Source: an uncultured Clostridia bacterium (GTDB lineage Bacteria > Bacillota > Clostridia > Christensenellales > CAG-314). From it: DNA of 21,590 nt. Each line of letters opens with the position of its first letter. The first letter of the stretch is position 1. The stretch spans positions 1 to 21,590 of the forward strand of contig CAKQXG010000019.1 of the NCBI GenBank assembly GCA_934281515.1, written 5' to 3'. The notes under the pieces are model-generated. The model did not search any database. It saw only the letters and a list, made by a program, of their open reading frames with translations, and was not told where the DNA came from. A program made the position numbers and the translations under genes. Positions 15,701 to 21,590 of the stretch are shown here, one piece after another.

Positions 15701-18084
15701 CGGTAGCAATCGCAGACAGACTCAAAAAACTGTACCCGCAAAGCGAAAAAAGCGGTATTTGCAACATAAGAATAGTTGTTGTCGGCGTTGCGTCGGCTCA
15801 AATTTCGTTGCAAAAAGTGCAAACGTACTATCAGTTGACTCAGTGGGGCGTAACTGTCAGCGGGAGCGGTTTTGACGAGTGGTCGCCTAATGCAATGCAA
15901 GTTAGCAAAGGCCTGATTGAGCCTAACGAAAACGGCAAAGATTATCGCATAAAAAACGGCGACGCTTCGTCCAACCTTACTTCGATAAAGGGCGCAAGCG
16001 GCAAATACGACGTCAACTTTGATCGTAATCCGATAGTATCGTTTTCGATTGCCGACGTAAAAGGTAAATGGGAAGTCAGCGTGGCATTTTTTGACGATCC
16101 GTCCACAAATTACACGCTTATTGAACTGAATTCGCAAAAATATACAAAAACCTCCGTCAACTTGCGCGATGCTCTTACCAAATCAGGCGCAGGGGCTAAG
16201 CTAAGCGGTGTAAAATCTATTTACCTGCAAATAAACGTTCAAGGAGGCAAAAACTACGTCGACGTACGAAAAGTAGTTACCGATTACGATGTCGCAATGC
16301 CGTCTTTCGGAGAAGGAACAATTATTTCAGGCAGCGAAATTGCCACTTGGGATTTGGATTCGGAGTACGATTCATTGCTGAAAGTCGAAGGCAACGCTAC
16401 CGTTTTACAGGAAAATCTAAGGGGAATCGCTGCGATTACATCACCGCCGGTCGCTGTAAACCGCAATGTTTCTTCCGTGTTGATACTGGACGTAGAAAAG
16501 ATCGCGGGCGCACTGAAAGTGTATGCTTTGGTAGGCAATCAAAAGTACCTTCTTTCTCCCAAAAACGGATATGTTTCTGCCGGAACTATAACGATAGACG
16601 TTTGGGAAAGTTTGGCAAACTCGGGTTACGACGGAGTTAGCGAGCAACCGTTTATGGCGTTCAGGTTTGAGGTGACAGGCGCAGCAGCGTCGGTAACGTT
16701 TAACGAAGTTCTATTTGCTTACAGACTAGGTACAATAGACAAAATAACCGTGTCGGGCAACGTTTTGTCTTGGAAAGAAGTGCCGGGCGCAGAGTGGTAT
16801 AAGGTATCTATATACAACGCCGTCGGCAAGGTCGTTCGCACGGAAAGATTTTACTCATCCTGTTCTTACGACGTAACAAAGTTAAACTTGGGCGACGGAG
16901 TGTATCGTATCGAAGTAACTCCGGGCTCCGCAACTACGATAAGCGGTAAAGCGACGGCGCAGGGCTTCAAGCAAGGCGACATAGAAAGCGTGCGCTTGTC
17001 AAAAGTGTCCGACTTTGATTTTGACGGATTGAAACTGACGTTTTCCAAATCGAACAACGCGCAGGGCTACGGTTACGTTTTGTACGATGTGGACGAAAAC
17101 AAGATTATTACGCAAGGCGTCGTCGGCGAAAACATAATAGACTTCGGCAGCGCAGGACTCTCCGCGTACAATTACAGGTTGACCGTTACTGCACTGGGGG
17201 ACGGCGTTGCCTATCTCGATTCCGACGAAACGGAGTACGAGTTTGCAACTCCTACCGTGGGACGCTTCGTACCCAAAGTGCTGGCAACCTATCCGTCGGT
17301 AAACAACAACGCATTTGCTACGGTTACGGACAGCGGAACGGCTTTATTGCAATTACCTAAAGGCGGAAACTGGGGCGAAATCGGCAGCGTCGCATTTAAC
17401 CTTAATATGGACGAGAATCCCGTTTGGTACATCCGGTTCGGCAAGATTACCCACGGATACTATTTGCGCGTTTACGTTGACAACAACTTGTTGTACATCG
17501 ACGACAAAGTCAGAGATAACTCGGCAAGATACGTAAACGTGGTAAGCGAATTGCGTCAACAAAATTCGATTGACGAATCGCTGCTTACAGGCACTCATAC
17601 TGTACGTTTTTGTTTCGGTGTAACGGGTATTACTGCCGACGTGTCCGATCCTACGGTAGAAATAATTACGTCGCGTTTGTTTACAACCGTACCGGGATAT
17701 ATCGCTCCCGTAGTAGGCGAGCTGTCAACCCCGTCGGTACGGGTAGAAAAAGACCATGTTGTGTGGGACAAGGTTGACAACGCGCAGAACTACTATGTTA
17801 CCGTTTCCAACGAATTCGGAACGTTGTATTCTCAAAGCGTTACCGATTGCTTTGTCGACCTGTCGTTTTTGTCGCAAGAGGGTGAGTATAATGTTACGGT
17901 AACCGCCCGCGGCGATAAGTATTTTGACAGCGAGCAAGGCTTTGTAACCTACAACCTGAAAGAGAGCAAACAGGGGTGCAAGTCTGTTTTAAGTGTAGAT
18001 GCCTTTGTCGCAGGAGGATTGCTTGTGGCGTCGGCAGCAGTGGTTCTAATAAGAAAAAAAAGAAGGAAAGAAAGAAATGTTTAA
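12724..18084 (+). CDS. Large membrane-anchored modular protein with an unrecognised helical N-terminal domain
   Basis: A 1786-residue exported protein. The signal peptide ends near residue 31 (MAQA before DG). Residues about 40-610 form a helix-rich, aromatic-rich domain that looks like an (alpha/alpha) toroid of the glycosidase or polysaccharide-lyase kind. Conserved-looking polar patches are SAWKEPD (Glu254, Asp256), GWGMINESWGGKHTYG (Glu352, His358) and SHEDKES (His449, Glu450, Asp451). I cannot assign it to a CAZy family. An Ig-like domain follows (about 630-735), then five copies of the beta module shared with the preceding lipoprotein. Their motifs are DLSRTP (798-803), DLSRNP (949-954), NFDRNP (1098-1103), AVNRNV (1244-1249) and NMDENP (1561-1566). 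Fn3-like domains lie at about 1338-1420, 1424-1510 and 1665-1745. A C-terminal transmembrane helix (about 1756-1776) is followed by RKKRRKERNV; there is no LPXTG. The ribosome binding site is AGGGG about 9 nt before the ATG. The stop overlaps the next gene by 8 nt. A surface glycan-active enzyme is likely, but the activity is unknown. Confidence 0.85.
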   Translation: MNNKKVGLISLTLVLILCVGVTLVNFNMAQADGKTQISISRMDNLPSVATDYVYKDWKQTTKDYVDYVLSESSVYDGPDPWGNSLAENPSKVVSYEDASNIDAFFEETGNKYWSIRTYLGLTGGSVEAINSIAAILSGAQIGLDMTNYSVNGQTPRNYVRDMVAFYQAESGFNVVLNNATGSGGSFWYALLPGCLFSNLYQYYPQETYLKEIIVEMSKVWLQCVENMGGANCDFSNCQGYDISTSKPTYSAWKEPDAAAGLAYILYGGYSVAKDDPSYASLASGFLTGSIWCMDFLEGLDYSPFYEVLTFLAPSVASKLNALHGKNYDLTKYINWTLDGSSRVRSGWGMINESWGGKHTYGLMGSLTDGGGYAFAMNTFDAAWGFVPMVKYDTRYADSIGKWMLNASNSARYFYGDSLPLDGETITDTVNGKTYSHWSGYYQANNYFSHEDKESSFIAYEGLRKYRKGFRRTGESSKSFFSDEHSPYASGDAFTLWVKNESATDLGLYGSSHVGFFGSIISATDVPQILRLDLNAADYFGQNSYPQYLYYNPYNQVKTVSYKRSDINARLYDAINKKFIDTQGSGETVTFNAAANSATVVVELPAEGEVISQNGIYYLNGVYVTSSRSTLFATVDKYEDGAWTSISNGDKVNGKIRVSASADIDPTTSVTHFALSVAGKEICSQNDIPQDYVEVDLSSDDFRSGNGKIEVTLELANGSSLKKSISIIVAKSKLEEVMSFDTVNEQTEAFAANKEAWNNGKYNDLPFDCDVTSTQDATKITNVGDKGFGSAFTRFYGVDLSRTPILEFDINQVSSLWALKVFVEGGSDTGYYIVIDTDETGHYNFDLLESIKSADRTFDLEGVQSISVWILPTGGTNCYVTISNLKIYYLFDFPVVEEPSVYEWGFTFTTGHINLWQSQDDNATVRYNDGLTELCFSSDGKVASPYVYTDLSRNPVFNVVIGNAEGEYSLGVAFEGDDAVYLLATNLSGASKQTVAIADRLKKLYPQSEKSGICNIRIVVVGVASAQISLQKVQTYYQLTQWGVTVSGSGFDEWSPNAMQVSKGLIEPNENGKDYRIKNGDASSNLTSIKGASGKYDVNFDRNPIVSFSIADVKGKWEVSVAFFDDPSTNYTLIELNSQKYTKTSVNLRDALTKSGAGAKLSGVKSIYLQINVQGGKNYVDVRKVVTDYDVAMPSFGEGTIISGSEIATWDLDSEYDSLLKVEGNATVLQENLRGIAAITSPPVAVNRNVSSVLILDVEKIAGALKVYALVGNQKYLLSPKNGYVSAGTITIDVWESLANSGYDGVSEQPFMAFRFEVTGAAASVTFNEVLFAYRLGTIDKITVSGNVLSWKEVPGAEWYKVSIYNAVGKVVRTERFYSSCSYDVTKLNLGDGVYRIEVTPGSATTISGKATAQGFKQGDIESVRLSKVSDFDFDGLKLTFSKSNNAQGYGYVLYDVDENKIITQGVVGENIIDFGSAGLSAYNYRLTVTALGDGVAYLDSDETEYEFATPTVGRFVPKVLATYPSVNNNAFATVTDSGTALLQLPKGGNWGEIGSVAFNLNMDENPVWYIRFGKITHGYYLRVYVDNNLLYIDDKVRDNSARYVNVVSELRQQNSIDESLLTGTHTVRFCFGVTGITADVSDPTVEIITSRLFTTVPGYIAPVVGELSTPSVRVEKDHVVWDKVDNAQNYYVTVSNEFGTLYSQSVTDCFVDLSFLSQEGEYNVTVTARGDKYFDSEQGFVTYNLKESKQGCKSVLSVDAFVAGGLLVASAAVVLIRKKRRKERNV

Positions 18085-19036
18085 CAAGGTTACTCCCACG
18101 AAAACACAAGTGCAATACGTTGAATTCGAGCAGAACTGCAAAGTAGGCAACGCTAAATTAGAGTGGTTTGATTTGCAAGACAAAGTAGATTGTTACAATT
18201 CGTCCATGCCGTTTGAAATTGACGGGAAACAGTACATTTTGTGTCGTACTCAACCTCGCAACGGACTGTATTCCAAAACGCGTTTCTTTCAAAAAAAGTC
18301 TGACGGTTGGTATGTTGTTCCCGATTCGTACGTGTTCGATCTGGAAGACCCGTCCGTCGCTTATATCGACGGAAAATTGGTAGTGGCAGGCGTAAACGTT
18401 TCCTTTAACGACGGCGTTGCCGAATGGAAGACGGATTTCTACATTTGCAATTCGCCATACGAGGCACAATACCTGACAAGCGGACCATTGCACATGAAAG
18501 ATATTCGTCTGGTACAACTGCAAGACGGCAAGGTGGGTGTGCTTACTCGTCCTTTGGGAAAGGAAATAAACGACGGCCATCTGGCGAGAATAGGATTTAC
18601 CAAGATAGATTCCATTTACGACCTTAACGAAAACGTAATCGCGTCGGCTCCAAAGTTAAACGATTTCTTTCTTCCCGACGAATGGGGCGGATCCAATGCG
18701 GCTTACTTGTTAAGTAACGGTCTAGTCGGGATAATCGCACACAAAAGTTACCGTAGCTACGACCGTGAAGGAGAAAAACTGCACTATTACGGCGCGGCGT
18801 TTGCTCTGGATCCGAACTCCTTAAAAACAAGCGACATGAAAATAGTTGTTTGCAGAAAATGTTTTCCCTATTACGAACCGAGAGAACCAAAGTTGGCAGA
18901 TGTAACTTTCATGGCGGGAATTATCCGTCACGAGGACGGCACTGCGACAGTTTACACGGGTTTAAGCGACAGTGCGGTAGGTAGCGCAACGATACCCGAT
19001 CCGTTTTTAGAATATGAAAAAATCAAAACAATTTAA
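18077..19036 (+). CDS. DUF1861-family beta-propeller-like protein, possibly GH130-related
   Basis: A 319-residue protein without a signal peptide, so cytoplasmic. It resembles DUF1861 in length and in several segments: FEIDGKQYILCRTQPR (about 46-61), FDLEDPSVAYIDGKLVVAGV, MKDIRLVQLQDGKVGVLTRP, DEWGGSNAAYLLSNGLVGI and the C-terminal YTGLSDSAVGSATIPDPF. DUF1861 proteins are five-bladed beta-propellers whose fold is like that of GH130/GH43/GH32-type sugar enzymes. From fold and context it could be a phosphorylase or hydrolase acting on the imported oligosaccharide, but no activity can be claimed from the sequence. Conserved-looking acidic residues in EDPS, MKDIR and ADVTF are candidates for an active site. 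It overlaps the upstream gene by 8 nt and the downstream permease gene by 23 nt, so its expression is tied to both surface protein and transporter. The ATG is preceded by AGAAGGAAAG. Family assignment is from memory of conserved motifs. Confidence 0.75.
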   Translation: MFNKVTPTKTQVQYVEFEQNCKVGNAKLEWFDLQDKVDCYNSSMPFEIDGKQYILCRTQPRNGLYSKTRFFQKKSDGWYVVPDSYVFDLEDPSVAYIDGKLVVAGVNVSFNDGVAEWKTDFYICNSPYEAQYLTSGPLHMKDIRLVQLQDGKVGVLTRPLGKEINDGHLARIGFTKIDSIYDLNENVIASAPKLNDFFLPDEWGGSNAAYLLSNGLVGIIAHKSYRSYDREGEKLHYYGAAFALDPNSLKTSDMKIVVCRKCFPYYEPREPKLADVTFMAGIIRHEDGTATVYTGLSDSAVGSATIPDPFLEYEKIKTI

Positions 19037-19955
19037 GAGCAAAGGTTTACGAAAGCAAAGCGACCTGATAAAAAATCGCGGAAGATACCTGCTACTGTTG
19101 CCTGCAATAGTGTTTATTGTGGTTTTTGCTTATTTGCCTATGGTAGGCATGCTGATAGCGTTTGAAAACTACGATCCCGTACAAGGCATATTCGGTAGCG
19201 AATGGGTGTGGTTTGACAATTTCAAGTTCTTTTTCAGCGGCTCGAAGTGGATCGAAGTTACCGTAAACACGCTGTACTTAAACGTGATGTTTATTATTAC
19301 CGGTACGATTGCCGCACTTGCCATAGCAATTCTGTTAAGCGAGTTGTCCAACAAGATTTACGTAAAATTGTCGCAGACTTTTATGACTTTGCCTAACTTT
19401 GTAAGTTGGGCGTCGGTCGCACTGTTTTCGGTGGCGTTTTTGTCTACCGACGGCATAATCAACAAAGTGTTGACGGGCATTGGCGCAGATCAAATAGAGT
19501 TTAGCACCGATCCGTCTGTTTGGAGAGCGACTTTTATCATCATCAGAGTGTGGAAAACCGCAGGGTGGAGTTCGATAATCTACATGGCGGCAATAGCCGG
19601 CATTTCTCCGGATATCTACGAAGCGGCAAAAATCGACGGGGCAAACAGATTCCAGTGCATTTTCAGGGTAACGTTGCCTTTGCTTAAAGAAGTGGTAATC
19701 TTGCAACTGTTGTTTAGTATAGGCAGTGTGTTCAGAGGTGATTTCGGGATGATTTACCCGTTTATCGGCGACAATTCGTTGCTGTACCCTACAACAGACG
19801 TTATCGACACTTACGTCTATCGCGCGGTAAGAACGCAAAGCGATTTCAGCAAAACGATGGCGGTAGGCATATATCAATCCGTTTTGGGTCTGGTAATGGT
19901 GTTGGTTGCAAACGGACTTACTCGCAGATATGCTCCGGAGGCGTCGCTGTTTTGA
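19014..19955 (+). CDS. ABC sugar transporter permease, LplB/UgpA type (CUT1)
   Basis: A 313-residue integral membrane protein, one half of the channel of a carbohydrate ABC importer. Six hydrophobic segments are visible, near residues 27-50, 80-109, 122-142, 170-197, 227-244 and 281-305. The EAA loop that docks the ATPase is YEAAKIDGANRFQCIFRVTLP (Glu203 to about 222). The Lys/Arg-rich start (KKSKQFKSKGLRKQSD) and the LLLLPAIVFIVVFAYLPMVGM first helix are typical of LplB-like permeases. The frame opens inside the DUF1861 gene with a 23-nt overlap and no clear Shine-Dalgarno, so translation is probably coupled to it. Its partner follows one base after the stop. Known LplB-like systems import oligosaccharides released from plant or host glycans; the substrate here is unknown. 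Confidence 0.92.
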   Translation: MKKSKQFKSKGLRKQSDLIKNRGRYLLLLPAIVFIVVFAYLPMVGMLIAFENYDPVQGIFGSEWVWFDNFKFFFSGSKWIEVTVNTLYLNVMFIITGTIAALAIAILLSELSNKIYVKLSQTFMTLPNFVSWASVALFSVAFLSTDGIINKVLTGIGADQIEFSTDPSVWRATFIIIRVWKTAGWSSIIYMAAIAGISPDIYEAAKIDGANRFQCIFRVTLPLLKEVVILQLLFSIGSVFRGDFGMIYPFIGDNSLLYPTTDVIDTYVYRAVRTQSDFSKTMAVGIYQSVLGLVMVLVANGLTRRYAPEASLF

Positions 19956-19956
19956 T

Positions 19957-20859
19957 ATGAAAAAGAACGTAAACAAAATTAAACAGAATAAAAGCGACGT
20001 GGTGTTAAACATCGTTTTTTACGTGTTGCTGGGCGTGTTTGCTCTTATGTGCGTGTATCCGTTTTATCAGGTACTTGTAAGTTCGTTTGCCGACGAAAAC
20101 ACACTGATAAGCGAAGGATATCGACTTATCCCGTCCAAGTTTTCGCTGGATGCCTACCGCACAATCTTTGCCAACGACGTTATTCCGCGCGCATACCTTG
20201 TTACAGTTTTTATTACGGTAGCAGGTACGGCTCTTTCGTTGGTTGTAACAAGTCTTGCGGCATATGCGCTTTCGGGCGGCAAGTTGAAGTATCGCAACGG
20301 AATCAGTTTGTTTTTCTACTTCACATGCTTGTTTTCTGGCGGATTGGTGGCAAATTATTTGCTGATTACCAACTATCTGCATTTGGACAACAGCATTTGG
20401 GTGTACATCATTCCCGCTTGTTTTAACGTGTGGAACATGTTTCTGTTGCGCAATTTTTTCAACGAAATTCCTGCTTCGCTGATAGAATCGGCAAAAATCG
20501 ACGGCGCAAGCGAAGGCATAATTGCATTTAAGATAGTACTGCCGTTGTCTTTGCCGGCAATGGCAACAATAGGTTTATTTACCGCTTTGGGATTTTGGAA
20601 CGAGTGGATGGCAAGTTCGCTGTACATAGACAACGAAAAGCTGTATACGCTGCAATACATAATCGTGCGCATGGTAAACAGTATTTCGGCGGCGCAAAAC
20701 GTCGGGCAGGCAGGACTTCCGGCAGGAGTTATATCCGTGCCTGCAAACACAATACGTCTGGCAACGGCAATGGTTACCGTAGGTCCCATCGTTTTACTGT
20801 ATCCGTTTTTGCAAAAATATTTTGTCAAAGGACTTCGCGTTGGCGGAGTTAAAGAATAA
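19957..20859 (+). CDS. ABC sugar transporter permease, YtcP/LplC type (CUT1)
   Basis: A 300-residue second permease of the same importer. It has hydrophobic helices starting with VLNIVFYVLLGVFALMCVYP (about residues 15-34), then the typical FADENTLISEGYRLIPSKFS extracytoplasmic stretch. The EAA-type loop appears as IESAKIDGASEGIIAFKIVLP (Glu177 to about 195), with the usual E-S-A variant of this subfamily, and the protein ends in QKYFVKGLRVGGVKE, a conserved tail of YtcP-like permeases. The chosen ATG is one base past the upstream stop. A GGAGG at 19937-19941 is 15 nt away, long for a ribosome binding site, so reinitiation after the first permease probably helps. An in-frame ATG at 19906 would overlap the first permease's reading frame by 50 nt and is less likely. 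It should pair with the upstream permease and the downstream binding protein. Confidence 0.92.
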   Translation: MKKNVNKIKQNKSDVVLNIVFYVLLGVFALMCVYPFYQVLVSSFADENTLISEGYRLIPSKFSLDAYRTIFANDVIPRAYLVTVFITVAGTALSLVVTSLAAYALSGGKLKYRNGISLFFYFTCLFSGGLVANYLLITNYLHLDNSIWVYIIPACFNVWNMFLLRNFFNEIPASLIESAKIDGASEGIIAFKIVLPLSLPAMATIGLFTALGFWNEWMASSLYIDNEKLYTLQYIIVRMVNSISAAQNVGQAGLPAGVISVPANTIRLATAMVTVGPIVLLYPFLQKYFVKGLRVGGVKE

Positions 20860-20874
20860 TAACGGAGGTTGATT

Positions 20875-21590
20875 ATGAAAAAGAAAATCATTATGGTCGG
20901 CGCATTGTTATTGATACTTGTAATGGTCTTGCCATTACTTGTCGCGTGCAACAACTCGAGCGACAACGATCCCGGAACGATAAGTTTTTACTTGTGGAAT
21001 GCCGACGGACTTACGCCTACCGGGTTTGAAAAGGTCTTGCAAAAGTACAATGACGAATATGCGGCTCAAAACGACGGACTTAAACTAAAATTTAAGTTTG
21101 AAGCCACGCAAGACACCTACAAGCAAAACCTTAATTTGTACTTTTCTGCCAAAAAAACAAATTACGATGTGGTGTTCGACGCGCAGTGGTTGTTGCTTGA
21201 AAAGTTTTCAACTCGCGGTTACTACTATGATTTGGCTTCGTACTTCAACAACGACAAGTACCCGGGGTTGAAAAAAGCGTTTAGTACCGAATATATCGAA
21301 AACAACAAGTTTAGCGGCGGAGTGTACGGCATACCCGTTACCGAATCGTTCGGCGACATATCCGTAACTTTTATTCGCAAAGACTGGCGCGAGCGGTGCG
21401 CTGCGGATACTTCCTGGACAAAGCCTGATTCGCTTGCGCAAAACACGGCAAAAGCCGCCGACTTGATTGACGGAATCGACAACTTTTCCGAGTACGAGTA
21501 TTACATCTACTGGGTAAAAGACCAGGCGGGAAGCGGAACGATAAAAAGCGACGTGATTCCCATGGTGTGCAACAAGGACGGTCAGTACAG
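20875..21590 (+). CDS. ABC transporter sugar-binding lipoprotein, partial (cut by window end)
   Basis: The first 238 codons of an extracellular solute-binding protein, open to the window edge; full-length relatives are usually about 450-560 residues. It begins with a lipoprotein signal peptide (MKKKIIMVGALLLILVMVLP) and a lipobox LVAC with Cys25, followed by a Ser/Asn/Asp linker. The mature start ISFYLWNADG, the NYDVVFDAQW segment, and KFSGGVYGIPVTES then VTFIRKDW are the pattern of LplA/YtcQ-like family 1 binding proteins. It would be anchored outside the membrane, catch the oligosaccharide and pass it to the two permeases just upstream. GGAGG at 20864-20868 sits 6 nt before the ATG, the best ribosome binding site of the transporter genes, as expected for the component needed in excess. 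No ATPase gene is in the window. Confidence 0.92.
   Translation, partial: MKKKIIMVGALLLILVMVLPLLVACNNSSDNDPGTISFYLWNADGLTPTGFEKVLQKYNDEYAAQNDGLKLKFKFEATQDTYKQNLNLYFSAKKTNYDVVFDAQWLLLEKFSTRGYYYDLASYFNNDKYPGLKKAFSTEYIENNKFSGGVYGIPVTESFGDISVTFIRKDWRERCAADTSWTKPDSLAQNTAKAADLIDGIDNFSEYEYYIYWVKDQAGSGTIKSDVIPMVCNKDGQY

Noticed and set aside
1..21590. CRISPR arrays, tRNA or rRNA genes, insertion sequences
   Set aside because: No regularly spaced direct repeats, no tRNA-like cloverleaf, no rRNA sequence and no transposase-like frame or terminal inverted repeats were seen.

Overview
The window reads as part of a carbohydrate-utilisation locus from a Gram-positive, Clostridia-like bacterium, probably uncultured and gut-associated. 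The evidence is lipobox signal peptides, large modular secreted proteins with C-terminal membrane anchors, a FIVAR-like helical segment, strong AGGAGG-type ribosome binding sites, LplB/YtcP-type sugar permeases and intrinsic terminators. The taxonomic placement is inference; no rRNA or tRNA gene is present to test it.

Layout. Positions 1-79 are probably the tail of something upstream, ended by a plus-strand terminator at 80-116. An AraC-family regulator (210-1076, minus) is transcribed away from a secreted GH127/GH146-type beta-L-arabinofuranosidase-like enzyme with two LamG domains (1316-5629). Their 239-bp spacer holds what look like overlapping divergent promoters. The enzyme is followed by a large surface protein with five related beta-rich repeats, a FIVAR-like stalk and a C-terminal membrane anchor (5744-9112), then a small lipoprotein translationally coupled to it (9112-9738). 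A possible structured RNA (9775-9847) and a strong hairpin terminator (9852-9894) close this first unit.

A second unit has a good promoter at 10147-10174. It runs through an Ig/Fn3 lipoprotein (10273-12618), a 1786-residue membrane-anchored protein with an unrecognised helical N-terminal domain (12724-18084), a DUF1861 beta-propeller-like cytoplasmic protein (18077-19036), two ABC sugar permeases (19014-19955 and 19957-20859) and the start of a sugar-binding lipoprotein cut off by the window end (20875 onward). The genes from 12724 to 20859 overlap or nearly touch, so they are very probably one operon.

Working model (inference). The AraC protein senses a glycan-derived signal. Surface and secreted proteins bind and cut an arabinose-containing or related glycan. 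The binding lipoprotein and two permeases import the product, using an ATPase encoded elsewhere. The DUF1861 protein acts inside the cell. The most novel material is the unrecognised N-terminal domain of the 1786-residue protein and a beta-rich module, marked by a D-L-S-R-N-P-like motif, that recurs seven times across two adjacent genes.
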